DNA of 64,000 bases from Oscillospiraceae bacterium (lineage in GTDB: Bacteria; Bacillota; Clostridia; Oscillospirales; CAG-272), in contig SVTK01000009.1 of assembly GCA_015063805.1 (NCBI GenBank), positions 41,428 through 105,427 on the forward strand, in the 5' to 3' direction. The notes beneath the pieces were generated by a model, which was not told the DNA's origin, made no database searches, and saw only the letters and a program-made list of their open reading frames with translations. The translations under genes were made by a program, and so were the position numbers. Of the stretch, positions 24,518 through 32,688 are shown one piece after another. How positions within the stretch are numbered: the stretch's first letter is position 1; each line of letters begins with the position of its first letter.

Positions 24518-24527
24518 ACTTTGTCAA
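24499..24527 (-). promoter_or_regulatory. Promoter of the SPFH operon
   Basis: TTGACA (24522-24527) and TATCAT (24499-24504) on the minus strand are separated by 17 bases. Confidence 0.75.
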
Positions 24528-24539
24528 GAAAAATTTGAA

Positions 24540-24568
24540 TTGAATTTTTCCGGCGGCCGTGTTATAAT
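24540..24568 (+). promoter_or_regulatory. Promoter of the 108-residue unknown gene
   Basis: TTGAAT (24540-24545) and a perfect TATAAT (24563-24568) are 17 bases apart, back to back with the SPFH promoter. A GGAAGGAG ribosome binding site follows before the ATG at 24608. Confidence 0.75.
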
Positions 24569-24607
24569 AGAGGCAGAAAATTCACACATCCGGAAGGAGC
24601 AACTAAC

Positions 24608-24934
24608 ATGGCAGGAATGGATCTCCCCCGACTGCACTGGCTGGTGAGCCGGCATGAGGGCAAAATCGTCACCAACGCCTATACCGCATCACTCGGCACC
24701 CTGGGTGATCGGGGCGCAACCGGCACCCGCACCTTCGCTTTTGCCGTGCGCGCCGATGTTTCCTCCGGAGAGGAAGCGCAGTTCCGCCTGACGGTGCAGG
24801 CCGACGTAATCGCCTCTGCCGCCGAAGGCGGCGAGAAGACCGACCACGAGGAGGCCGACTTCCCCGCCACCGAGGAGGGCCTGGCCGAGGCAAGTGAGTG
24901 GCTGGCCCGCATCGCGGCGAAGTACGGGTTTTAG
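24608..24934 (+). CDS. Uncharacterised small soluble protein
   Basis: A 108-residue protein without membrane segments or signal peptide. The N-terminal half (LHWLVSRHEGKIVTNAYTAS, then TRTFAFAVRADVSSGEE, FRLTVQADVI) looks like four or more beta strands, followed by an acidic linker and a C-terminal helix (GLAEASEWLARIAAKYGF). It has its own promoter, ribosome binding site and terminator, and coding-like composition, so it is a real gene. No family is recognised. It is divergent from the SPFH operon, but nothing shows a shared function. Confidence 0.7.
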   Translation: MAGMDLPRLHWLVSRHEGKIVTNAYTASLGTLGDRGATGTRTFAFAVRADVSSGEEAQFRLTVQADVIASAAEGGEKTDHEEADFPATEEGLAEASEWLARIAAKYGF

Positions 24935-24947
24935 GCGAATGCAGACG

Positions 24948-24996
24948 CGCCAAAAAGGGATTCCCGCGCAAATTGCGCGGGAATCCCTTTTTGGCG
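24948..24996 (+). terminator. Long bidirectional terminator hairpin
   Basis: A perfect 24-bp inverted repeat centred at 24972, with arms containing CGCCAAAAAGGGATTCCCGC and its complement, follows the 108-residue gene. The 3' arm contains CCCTTTTTGG. Confidence 0.75.
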
Positions 24997-25015
24997 GCCA
25001 CATGTATCCGCAGAC

Positions 25016-25043
25016 AAAAACGAGAGAGGGGCAAGCCCCTCTC
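25016..25043 (-). terminator. Terminator of the unknown RRXRR-like gene
   Basis: A nine-base-pair stem (GAGAGGGGC-AA-GCCCCTCTC) followed on the minus strand by TTTTT, 30 bases after the stop of the gene at 25074. Confidence 0.8.
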
Positions 25044-25073
25044 CCGCGTTTCGGTTTGGTAAATGAAAACGGA

Positions 25074-25628
25074 TCAGACTTCCTTGTCCGCCAGGACCTG
25101 AGACACCAGTTCTGCGATCTTATCAGTCACATAGCCAAGCGCGGCGTACTTATCCTCAGAACCGATGGAAGAATCGTTGATGAAGGCCATGTTTTTATCA
25201 AAGGCCCGGCTGATCAGATCAACTTTTTTCGCCGCTTCGCTCTGCACATCATCGTACATTCTTTCGTACATTTCCAACAGTTTCAGCAGTGTCAGTTCTC
25301 TCGTCTTAAAGACATCGCAAATATAGGATACCTGCTCGTAACGTTCCTCGCCTTCTTCCCCCTCAAAGGTGGACAGTGCATCGCCCAAACGATGCAGGGA
25401 AGTTTGGCTGTTTTCGGTAAGCTGCTTCTGCAGGATCGTAAGCTGTTCAAAGATTTCTCTGGCGGTCAGTTTATTTTGTTCCATTTTGTTTTCCTCCAAT
25501 GTTTTGTCCGGAGGACACGCAAGGCATATTTTGTTTTCTCCTACGAAGCGTGCCCTGCCGTTTTTCACAAGACCTCTCGCCCGTTTCGGGTAGGTCGCTT
25601 CATATTCATTTCCTTGCTCATCAACCAC
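25074..25628 (-). CDS. Uncharacterised protein with N-terminal PKRAR-type module; start codon unclear
   Basis: The frame contains two parts. The N-terminal 45 residues (DEQGNEYEATYPKRARGLVK, then GRARFVGENKICLACPP) look like a compact basic module. They recall the RRXRR-type segment at the start of IscB-like proteins, but no nuclease follows. The C-terminal 136 residues (from MEQNKLTAREIFEQL) are helical and charged, with HRLGDALSTFE and LLEMYERMYDDV. No ATG precedes the conserved module. Candidates are GTG at 25628 (used here, no ribosome binding site), ATC at 25646 (ideal GGGGG spacing) or ATG at 25484 (strong GGAGG, but loses the module). Its own promoter and terminator are present. The function is unknown. 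Confidence 0.6.
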   Translation of the reverse strand: MVDEQGNEYEATYPKRARGLVKNGRARFVGENKICLACPPDKTLEENKMEQNKLTAREIFEQLTILQKQLTENSQTSLHRLGDALSTFEGEEGEERYEQVSYICDVFKTRELTLLKLLEMYERMYDDVQSEAAKKVDLISRAFDKNMAFINDSSIGSEDKYAALGYVTDKIAELVSQVLADKEV

Positions 25629-25724
25629 AATAATGTTTTTTTCGATGGGTGTCGCCCCCTTGCATTGACGTGCTTGTGCGAATGTTGTTTTTTGTGATGG
25701 GTACCGTCCCCGATTCGCAGTTTT

Positions 25725-25753
25725 ATTATACCATATCTCCCAAGTCCCGTCAA
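25725..25753 (-). promoter_or_regulatory. Promoter of the PKRAR-module gene
   Basis: TTGACG (25748-25753) and a perfect TATAAT (25725-25730) on the minus strand are 17 bases apart. The leader then runs about 75 bases to the ATC/GTG start candidates and contains a diverged duplicate of the start region. Confidence 0.8.
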
Positions 25754-25771
25754 GAGTAAGGCAAAGTAAAG

Positions 25772-25801
25772 AAAAATTCCGTACACTTACGTGTACGGAA
25801 T
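25772..25801 (-). terminator. Terminator of the tRNA array
   Basis: An 11-bp stem (ATTCCGTACAC paired with GTGTACGGAAT) with a four-base loop, followed on the minus strand by TTTTT. It lies four bases beyond the last tRNA gene. Confidence 0.85.
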
Positions 25802-25804
25802 CAA

Positions 25805-25880
25805 TGGAGCGGATTACGGGGCTCGAACCCGCCACCTCGACCTTGGCAAGGTCGCGCTCTACCAAATGAGCTAAATCCGC
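25805..25880 (-). tRNA. tRNA-Gly (GCC), copy 1
   Basis: A complete cloverleaf with anticodon loop TTGCCAA (anticodon GCC), TTCGA in the T loop and an encoded CCA end. It is the last gene of the array and identical to two other Gly genes in it. Confidence 0.96.
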
Positions 25881-25884
25881 GAAG

Positions 25885-25961
25885 TGGCGACCCGAAGGGG
25901 ACTCGAACCCCTGACCTCTAGCGTGACAGGCTAGCGTTCTAACCAACTGAACTACCGGGCC
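25885..25961 (-). tRNA. tRNA-Asp (GTC), copy 1
   Basis: Anticodon loop CTGTCAC gives anticodon GTC. The T loop has TTCGA and CCA is encoded. It is identical to the Asp gene at 26404-26480. Confidence 0.96.
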
Positions 25962-25967
25962 AAAATA

Positions 25968-26043
25968 TGGAGCGGATTACGGGGCTCGAACCCGCCACCT
26001 CGACCTTGGCAAGGTCGCGCTCTACCAAATGAGCTAAATCCGC
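25968..26043 (-). tRNA. tRNA-Gly (GCC), copy 2
   Basis: The same sequence as the other two Gly genes of the array, with anticodon GCC and encoded CCA. Confidence 0.96.
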
Positions 26044-26076
26044 ATAAGTTTGGGAGAGGGGCTATCCCCTCTCCCA

Positions 26077-26151
<75 letters not shown>

Positions 26152-26245
26152 ATGGGGAAGACGAGGACCCAGCCTGTGGCTGCGTCCTCGTTCTTTTTGT
26201 CCGCGTTTTCGCTGTTGCCACTCAACGAAACACGTGTGACAGTAT

Positions 26246-26321
26246 TGGAGCGGATTACGGGGCTCGAACCCGCCACCTCGACCTTGGCAAGGTCGCGCTC
26301 TACCAAATGAGCTAAATCCGC
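26246..26321 (-). tRNA. tRNA-Gly (GCC), copy 3
   Basis: The third identical Gly(GCC) gene. A 94-base spacer with a long interrupted hairpin (GACGAGGAC...GTCCTCGT) separates it from the Cys gene. Confidence 0.96.
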
Positions 26322-26324
26322 ACA

Positions 26325-26400
26325 TGGTGCCTCCGGTCGGAATCGAACCAACGACACGGGGATTTTCAGTCCCCTGCTCTACCAACTGAGCTACAGAGGC
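26325..26400 (-). tRNA. tRNA-Phe (GAA)
   Basis: Anticodon loop CTGAAAA gives anticodon GAA. T loop TTCGA and CCA are present. Confidence 0.96.
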
Positions 26401-26403
26401 AAA

Positions 26404-26480
26404 TGGCGACCCGAAGGGGACTCGAACCCCTGACCTCTAGCGTGACAGGCTAGCGTTCTAACCAACTGAACTACCGGGCC
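26404..26480 (-). tRNA. tRNA-Asp (GTC), copy 2
   Basis: Identical to the other Asp gene, with anticodon GTC and encoded CCA. Confidence 0.96.
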
Positions 26481-26483
26481 GGA

Positions 26484-26559
26484 TGGTGGGAACAATAGGG
26501 CTCGAACCTATGACCCTCTGCTTGTAAGGCAGATGCTCTCCCAGCTGAGCTATGCTCCC
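26484..26559 (-). tRNA. tRNA-Val (TAC)
   Basis: Anticodon loop CTTACAA gives anticodon TAC. It is the first gene of the array in the direction of transcription, with encoded CCA. Confidence 0.96.
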
Positions 26560-26597
26560 ATCCGGTGTTACGGGCTTCCTCGCTCGCAACGTACTAT

Positions 26598-26626
26598 ATT
26601 CTACCACAGCCCTTTCCATTTGTCAA
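26598..26626 (-). promoter_or_regulatory. Promoter of the tRNA array
   Basis: A consensus TTGACA (26621-26626) and TAGAAT (26598-26603) on the minus strand are 17 bases apart, about 40 bases before the Val gene. One promoter and one terminator bracket all eight tRNA genes. Confidence 0.85.
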
Positions 26627-26779
26627 GGGTTTTTTTGCAAATTTTTTTGATTTTTTTCTGCGGGCCTGTCTGCGCCCCCAAATCCCTTTCTCCCGGGAAA
26701 AAATCCGCCTTCTCCCCCTTTGCTTCTGTGCATATCGCCCGAATCAAGTCCCGTCGGTTTGTGCATTTATCCAAAACTC
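26627..26779. other. Intergenic stretch with no gene seen
   Basis: Between the tRNA promoter and the BlaI operator there is a T-rich run (26628-26660) and then a C-rich stretch. No convincing frame, hairpin terminator or repeat is seen. Confidence 0.6.
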
Positions 26780-26830
26780 TACATTCGTAGAAGTTTATGC
26801 TTGACAAGTGTAGAATTCTGTGTTATCCTA
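26780..26830 (+). promoter_or_regulatory. Promoter and operator dyads of the BlaI/M56 operon
   Basis: TTGACA (26802-26807) and TATCCT (26825-26830) are 17 bases apart. CTACATTCGTAG (26780-26791) is a dyad of the TACA/TGTA type bound by BlaI/MecI repressors, and a second one, GTAGAATTCTGT, lies in the spacer. This fits autorepression by the BlaI homologue encoded next. Confidence 0.7.
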
Positions 26831-26880
26831 TTCTCACAGGGGATCCCCCACACATTTCCGTCTTCCAAGGAGGAATTACC

Positions 26881-27294
26881 ATGAAAGAAATCTCCGAACA
26901 GTTTGTCAAGCTTCCCGAATCCGAGCTGCGGATCATGCAGGCTGTCTGGGCCCTGCACAACGCCGGGGAAGAAAACATCACCGCCGCCGCGCTGATGGCC
27001 GCCGACGAAGGGCTGGCCCGGCTCAAGCTCACCACTGTACTGACCCTGATCACCCGCCTCATGGGCCGCGGATATCTCACCGCGGAAAAGCGGGGACGCG
27101 CCCACTGCTACACCCCCCTGGTGGCAGAGGCCGACTACCGCGCCCAGGCCGCGGTGGAATTCATCACCAGCGTATACAACAGCAATCCCGGCGAGCTGAT
27201 CTCCGCCATGATCCGGGGCGGAATGCTCAGCCAAACCGACATTGCCGAGCTGCAATCCATTCTGGAGGATGAAAACCGGGGTGATGGCGAGTGA
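26881..27294 (+). CDS. BlaI/MecI-family transcriptional repressor
   Basis: A 137-residue winged-helix repressor. The N-terminal domain reads LPESELRIMQAVW, then KLTTVLTLITRLMGRGYLTAEKRGRAHCYTPLV, the standard BlaI helix-turn-helix and wing. The C-terminal part is the dimerisation region that the partner protease cleaves. The ATG at 26881 follows AAGGAGG. The stop overlaps the GTG of the M56 gene, so sensor and repressor are coupled. No beta-lactamase or PBP gene is adjacent; the target could be only this operon or distant genes. Confidence 0.92.
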   Translation: MKEISEQFVKLPESELRIMQAVWALHNAGEENITAAALMAADEGLARLKLTTVLTLITRLMGRGYLTAEKRGRAHCYTPLVAEADYRAQAAVEFITSVYNSNPGELISAMIRGGMLSQTDIAELQSILEDENRGDGE

Positions 27295-29027
27295 CCGCCG
27301 CATCTCTGATTCTGATTGGGCTGAGTGCATCCCTGACCGTGGCTTCTGCCATCGCGCTCCTGCTGCGGCGCACTGCGGTGGGTCGTCGGGGCGCGGTGAT
27401 GAATGCGGTGTGGGCAGCCGTTCTGCTGCTGGCCATCCTTCCGCTGCCCCTCCCCGCTGACTTCCTGCCCTACCATTTATTCGGCGACGAGCGAAGCGAT
27501 GCCCTCATTCACATTGCCGCCGACACTCCCGAACAGCAGGCCGTCACAGTAGAGCAATTTCTCATCACCGACACTCCGAGCACTCCTACAGAAACCGCTC
27601 CGGTGCCCATGGCACCCGCCGAAACGCCCCATGACACCCCCTCGCCCATTCCCTTTGTCCTGGCCGCATTCTATGTGAGCGGTGCCGCCGTTACCTTCCT
27701 CTATTTCCTGCGCCGATCGGCATCCTCGGCCTCTTCTCTGCGGGCCTGCTCCCGTCCCTGCACCGACGGGGAGATTTTGGCCCGGTTCCATGCCCTGCTG
27801 CCCGCCTGCGGGCTTCGCCGCACCCCCGAGCTGCGCATCCTGGACGAGGGGATCAGCTGTTCCCCCTGCACAACGGGGATTCTTTCTCCCTGCATTTATC
27901 TTCCCGCCGGCCTTAGCCGGGAGGATATCCCCTCTGTGCTTGCCCACGAGCTCTGTCACATCAAGCGCAGGGATGCCCTTCGCCGCCTGCTCACCGTGGC
28001 GGTGGTGTCGGTGCATTGGTTCAATCCCGCGGCGCACTTCATTCTTCCCCTCATTCACGAAGACATGGAGCAGAGCTGTGACAGCGCATCTCTCCGCCTG
28101 CTGGGGGGCACCACCGCACGGCCGGCCTATATGCGCGCCCTTCTGCGGGTAGCCTGCATGGCCTGTCCCCCGCAGTTTGCCGCCCTCCACTTTTTCACCC
28201 GCAAATCCCCGGGCAACGCCATCAAAAGGAGGTTTTTGAATATGAAACATCCCACCCGCCGTCTTTCTGCCGTCCTGATCTCCCTTGTATTGATCCTCGC
28301 GCTGCTGATGGGCAGCACCGTCACCTTCACCGCCTGCGGCATTCTTGGCCGGGGTGCGCCGGAGGATAACCTCACCCCCCTCACCGAGTTCATTCTCCGC
28401 TACTACCACAACCTGGGCCCCGAGGAGGAGATCACCCGGGAAATGTGCGAAGCCATCACTTCCCTGGAGCTGTCGGTGATGCTCTATGATGCATATCCGC
28501 AAGCCATCGAAGAAGCGTTAAATTACCCAAGCGGGAGCTGGCGCGAAAAATACGGCGTTGAAGAATTTATTGATGCTCTGGAGAAAAAAACCTTGCTCGA
28601 CTTCAAGGTAAACACCCATGATGCCCCCGAGGGAAGCTACGAAGCATTAACGGCCGACTGCCGTTATTGGACCGACATGATTCCCGAAAATGTCTTTGCG
28701 GATATCCTTTACCGTCTCAAAGAAAATGACAAATGGAATTACTACAAGTACCAGTCCTTCTACCAGCTGCTCGACTTCAATCTCGAGGACGAGGCGCATA
28801 AACAGAAAATGCTCACCGAGTTCCCGGGCATTCAAAAGCAGCCCACCTATATGGTTGAGTCTACCCTATCCGTATACGATGCTCTGTTCCTGCACACAAT
28901 GATCCACCAGGTCGGCGTCTACGATCCCCTCCTCATCGACGGCAACGCCATTGACACCGATGCCATCCGGGCCGCCTTCCCTAATCTCGAGCACCTTGAT
29001 CTGGTGGGACTGCGGGCCGCAGAATAA
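27291..29027 (+). CDS. M56-family (BlaR1/MecR1-like) membrane metalloprotease with a non-penicillin-binding C-terminus
   Basis: N-terminal membrane helices lead to a cytoplasmic zinc protease with HELCH at residues 219-223 and downstream acidic ligands in HEDMEQSCD. A further helix at about 310-335 leads to an outside C-terminal region of about 240 residues. That region lacks the SxxK and KTG motifs of BlaR1 sensors. Instead it has acidic, aromatic segments (FILRYYHNLGPEEEITREM, DNKWNYYKYQSFYQLL-like) and LPNLEHLDLVGLRAAE-like text at the end. From about 28480 the base composition is visibly more AT-rich, as if this part had another origin. The GTG start overlaps the repressor stop. The signal sensed is unknown. 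Confidence 0.85.
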   Translation: MTAASLILIGLSASLTVASAIALLLRRTAVGRRGAVMNAVWAAVLLLAILPLPLPADFLPYHLFGDERSDALIHIAADTPEQQAVTVEQFLITDTPSTPTETAPVPMAPAETPHDTPSPIPFVLAAFYVSGAAVTFLYFLRRSASSASSLRACSRPCTDGEILARFHALLPACGLRRTPELRILDEGISCSPCTTGILSPCIYLPAGLSREDIPSVLAHELCHIKRRDALRRLLTVAVVSVHWFNPAAHFILPLIHEDMEQSCDSASLRLLGGTTARPAYMRALLRVACMACPPQFAALHFFTRKSPGNAIKRRFLNMKHPTRRLSAVLISLVLILALLMGSTVTFTACGILGRGAPEDNLTPLTEFILRYYHNLGPEEEITREMCEAITSLELSVMLYDAYPQAIEEALNYPSGSWREKYGVEEFIDALEKKTLLDFKVNTHDAPEGSYEALTADCRYWTDMIPENVFADILYRLKENDKWNYYKYQSFYQLLDFNLEDEAHKQKMLTEFPGIQKQPTYMVESTLSVYDALFLHTMIHQVGVYDPLLIDGNAIDTDAIRAAFPNLEHLDLVGLRAAE

Positions 29028-29039
29028 CACCGCACCCAC

Positions 29040-29065
29040 GGGGAGCCGCAAAATTGCGGCTCCCC
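29040..29065 (+). terminator. Terminator of the BlaI/M56 operon
   Basis: A ten-base-pair stem GGGGAGCCGC/GCGGCTCCCC with an AAAATT loop, followed by a T-rich TCTTGCTTTTG stretch. Confidence 0.8.
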
Positions 29066-29147
29066 TCTTGCTTTTGCGGCAAAAAAAGAGTATACTATTT
29101 TACATAGGCGGGCCGTACCCGCCATTTCCGCCCTCGGAGGAAATCAT

Positions 29148-30347
29148 ATGCCGAATCTGTTCTGCAAAAGCCGCCCGATCCGCGCTCTGCTGATTACCGC
29201 GGCCGCTGTTCTTCTGCTTTTGCTTCTGTCCGCCGCGGCCAACAGCGGGCGCATTGTGGCCGAGGCAAACACCACCTATCTCCCCGCCCGCGTGGTAGAG
29301 GTTCTCTCCCGCGCCGAACAGCACTACGGCGAGGATGACGCCATGCGCGATATCACCGTCACCTTCACCGCACAGCTGGAGGACGGAGAAGCCGTCACCG
29401 CCATCCAAACCATCAGCGACAGCGTGGTCATGGGGGAAATCCGGGAGGTTGAGCCGGGGAGCCGGGTGATTCTCATGAACAACGCCCCACCGGAGGAAGC
29501 CCCCAACTATGTCATGACCACCTTCGTACGCACCAATGTGCTGATCTGCCTTGGGGTGATCTTCGCCCTGCTGCTGATCCTGTTTGGGCGGAGCAAAGGG
29601 CTGGCTGCCCTCGCCGCGTTGGTGCTGACCTGCGCCGCCGTCTTTGTTTGCTTCATTCCCGCTGTGCTGTCGGGGAAGAATATCTACTTCTGGACCATCC
29701 TCATCTGCGCCTACATCACGATCTTCACTCTGCTGCTCATCGGGGACAGCGGACGGAAAAGCCTGGCGGCCATCCTGGGCTGCCTTGGCGGTACACTGGC
29801 CGCTGCAGCGGTCATGGCCGTCACCAACTGCTTCCTGCATATGACGGGGCATTTGGATGAAACCACCGTCTATCTGCTCTTCCTCGACACCCCGGACCCC
29901 ATCGACCTCCACGCCCTGCTCTATGCCGCCATTCTCATCGGTGCCCTGGGGGCGGTGATGGATGTGTCGGTGGACATCTCCTCCGCCCTGCACGAGATCA
30001 GCGTCAAGCTGGAGCGCCCCACCTTCGGCGAGCTCTTCCGCTCGGGCATCACCATCGGCCGGGATCTCATCGGCACCATGTCCAACACCCTCATCCTGGC
30101 CTACATCGGCTCCTCCCTCTCGGTGGTTCTGCTGATCGTGGGGGGGAACAATGCCTCCCTCTTCACCATGCTTAATCAGGAGCGCATTGTGTTCGAGATC
30201 CTGCAGGCACTGGTGGGCAGCTTCGGCATTCTCTCCGCCCTGCCCCTGACCGCCGCCGTCTCGGCTCTGCTCTTCAGCCGCCGCCCCGAGGTGCGGGACG
30301 AATTCACCGAACAGCTGGAAGCCGCAGAGCGGGAGGAAAACCGATAA
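29148..30347 (+). CDS. YibE/F-like membrane protein
   Basis: A 399-residue protein with an N-terminal helix (about 12-30), an extracytoplasmic domain (about 35-120) and about seven further membrane helices. The order and motifs (RTNVLICLGVIFALLLILFGR, ALGAVMDVSVDISSALHEI, LIGTMSNTLILAYIGSSL) match the YibE/F family, whose transport role is not known. It stands alone between two terminators. The MDVSVDISSAL segment carries charged residues inside the membrane region and is the likely functional centre. Confidence 0.85.
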   Translation: MPNLFCKSRPIRALLITAAAVLLLLLLSAAANSGRIVAEANTTYLPARVVEVLSRAEQHYGEDDAMRDITVTFTAQLEDGEAVTAIQTISDSVVMGEIREVEPGSRVILMNNAPPEEAPNYVMTTFVRTNVLICLGVIFALLLILFGRSKGLAALAALVLTCAAVFVCFIPAVLSGKNIYFWTILICAYITIFTLLLIGDSGRKSLAAILGCLGGTLAAAAVMAVTNCFLHMTGHLDETTVYLLFLDTPDPIDLHALLYAAILIGALGAVMDVSVDISSALHEISVKLERPTFGELFRSGITIGRDLIGTMSNTLILAYIGSSLSVVLLIVGGNNASLFTMLNQERIVFEILQALVGSFGILSALPLTAAVSALLFSRRPEVRDEFTEQLEAAEREENR

Positions 30348-30379
30348 AGCGCCCCACGGCAAAGAAAAAACAAAAAAAG

Positions 30380-30422
30380 ACCGCAATTTTATCAAATAAC
30401 ACTTGATAAAATTGCGGTTTTA
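30380..30422 (+). terminator. Terminator of the YibE/F gene, overlapping the pgk promoter
   Basis: A 16-bp stem ACCGCAATTTTATCAA/TTGATAAAATTGCGGT with a seven-base loop is followed by TTTAT. The 3' arm contains the -35 box of the next promoter. Confidence 0.85.
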
Positions 30423-30431
30423 TGGTATATT
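30403..30431 (+). promoter_or_regulatory. Promoter of pgk embedded in the preceding terminator
   Basis: TTGATA (30403-30408) and TATATT (30426-30431) are 17 bases apart. The -35 box is inside the 3' arm of the terminator hairpin. Confidence 0.7.
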
Positions 30432-30477
30432 AAGGAGTGGAAAATTTATTCTATAAGAAAGAAAGGAATTCTTCACC

Positions 30478-31680
30478 ATGTACAACAAGAAAAACATCGA
30501 AGACATTGCCGTTGCCGGCAAGCGCGTACTGGTCCGCTGCGACTTCAACGTCCCCCTCAAGGACGGCAAGATCACCAGCGACAAGCGTATCGTTGAGGCT
30601 CTGCCCACCATCAAGTACCTGCTTGGCCAGGGCGCCAAGGTTATCCTCTGCTCCCACATGGGCAAGCCCAAGGGTGAGATTAACCCCAAGTACACCCTCG
30701 CTCCCGTTGCCGCTCGTCTGACCGAGCTGCTTGGCCAGGAGGTTCCCCTCTGCGCCGACACCATCGGCCCCGATGCCAAGGCTAAGGCCGCTGCCCTCAC
30801 TGACGGTCAGGCTATCCTGCTGGAGAACACCCGCTTCGACAAGCGCGAGGAGAAGAACGATCCCGAGTTCGCGCGTGAGCTCGCTTCCCTGGCTGAGATC
30901 TTCGTTAACGACGCATTCGGTGCTGCGCACCGTGCACACGGCTCCACCGCCGGTGTTGCTCAGCACGGCGGTCTTCCCGCTGTCTGCGGCTACCTGATTC
31001 AGAAAGAGATCGGCGTCATGGGCAAGGCCCTCTCCGATCCCGCCCGTCCCTTCGTTGCCATCCTGGGCGGCGCAAAGGTTGCTGACAAGCTCAACGTTAT
31101 CGACAACCTGCTCTCCAAGGTCGACACCCTCATCATCGGCGGCGGTATGGCTTACACCTTCCTGGCTGCCAAGGGTTACGGCATCGGTTCCTCCCTCTTC
31201 GACGAGAGCAAGCTGGACTACTGCCGTGAGATGATGGCTAAGGCCGAGCAGAAGGGCGTTAACCTGCTGCTCCCCGTTGACACCGTAGTTGCCGCTTCCT
31301 TCCCCGATCCCATCGATGCTGACATCGCTGTGGAGACGGTTGATGCCGACAAGATTCCCGCTGACAAGATGGGTCTGGATATCGGCGACAAGACCCGCGA
31401 GCTCTTCGCCAATGCCGTCAAGAGCGCAAAGACCGTGGTTTGGAACGGTCCCATGGGCGTGTTCGAGAACCCCACTCTGGCACAGGGTACCATCGCAGTT
31501 GCCCGCGCATTGGCTGAGTCCGAGGCCATCACCATCGTCGGCGGCGGCGACTCCGCTGCAGCCTGCGAGCAGCTGGGCTTCGCTGACCGCATCACCCACA
31601 TCTCCACCGGCGGCGGCGCTTCTCTTGAGTTCCTCGAGGGCCGTACCCTGCCCGGCATCGACTGCCTGGAGAACAAGTAA
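30478..31680 (+). CDS. pgk: Phosphoglycerate kinase
   Basis: Pgk makes ATP from 1,3-bisphosphoglycerate in glycolysis. RCDFNVPL near residues 19-26, the HMGKPKG loop, the NGPMGVFE segment and the GGGDSAAA nucleotide loop are intact. At 400 residues it has the normal length. Codons are strongly biased (GCT, GGT, CTG), as expected for a highly expressed gene. The ATG follows GAAAGGAA. tpiA follows after 182 bases that hold a palindromic repeat. No gap gene is next to it, unlike the common gap-pgk-tpi order. Confidence 0.97.
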   Translation: MYNKKNIEDIAVAGKRVLVRCDFNVPLKDGKITSDKRIVEALPTIKYLLGQGAKVILCSHMGKPKGEINPKYTLAPVAARLTELLGQEVPLCADTIGPDAKAKAAALTDGQAILLENTRFDKREEKNDPEFARELASLAEIFVNDAFGAAHRAHGSTAGVAQHGGLPAVCGYLIQKEIGVMGKALSDPARPFVAILGGAKVADKLNVIDNLLSKVDTLIIGGGMAYTFLAAKGYGIGSSLFDESKLDYCREMMAKAEQKGVNLLLPVDTVVAASFPDPIDADIAVETVDADKIPADKMGLDIGDKTRELFANAVKSAKTVVWNGPMGVFENPTLAQGTIAVARALAESEAITIVGGGDSAAACEQLGFADRITHISTGGGASLEFLEGRTLPGIDCLENK

Positions 31681-31710
31681 GCATAGCACGGGGCTCTGCC
31701 CCGGACCCCG

Positions 31711-31833
31711 GTTAAGCCCCTTTTTGAAAAAAGGGGCTTAACAATCCCGAAAAACTTTCAGGCGCCCCCCATCCGTGGCGTGCGCGAAAGTTTTTGCGGG
31801 GGCGTGGGGGAGCTTTTTTCAAAAAGCTCCCCC
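31711..31833. repeat. Composite palindromic intergenic repeat, copy 2
   Basis: Left hairpin GTTAAGCCCCTTTTTG/AAAAAAGGGGCTTAAC (31711-31742), inverted core CCCGAAAAACTTTCAGGCGC facing GCGCGAAAGTTTTTGCGGGG, and right hairpin GGGGGAGCTTTTTTC/AAAAAGCTCCCCC (31806-31833). Same plan as the copies near 7.5 and 52.8 kb. It lies inside the pgk-tpiA spacer, so it may terminate or attenuate between these two co-oriented genes. Confidence 0.75.
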
Positions 31834-31862
31834 ACAACTACACAAACAAAGGAGATTATATC

Positions 31863-32630
<768 letters not shown>

Positions 32631-32650
32631 GGGACAAAGACAAATCAATA

Positions 32651-32680
32651 CGGCCATGCCCTCGGGCATGGCCGTTTTTT
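32651..32680 (+). terminator. Bidirectional terminator between tpiA and the Gld-like operon
   Basis: A ten-base-pair stem CGGCCATGCC/GGCATGGCCG with a CTCG tetraloop and a TTTTTT run. It serves tpiA and, on the other strand, can also serve the convergent DUF4340 gene. Confidence 0.88.
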
Positions 32681-32688
32681 CGTACAAT

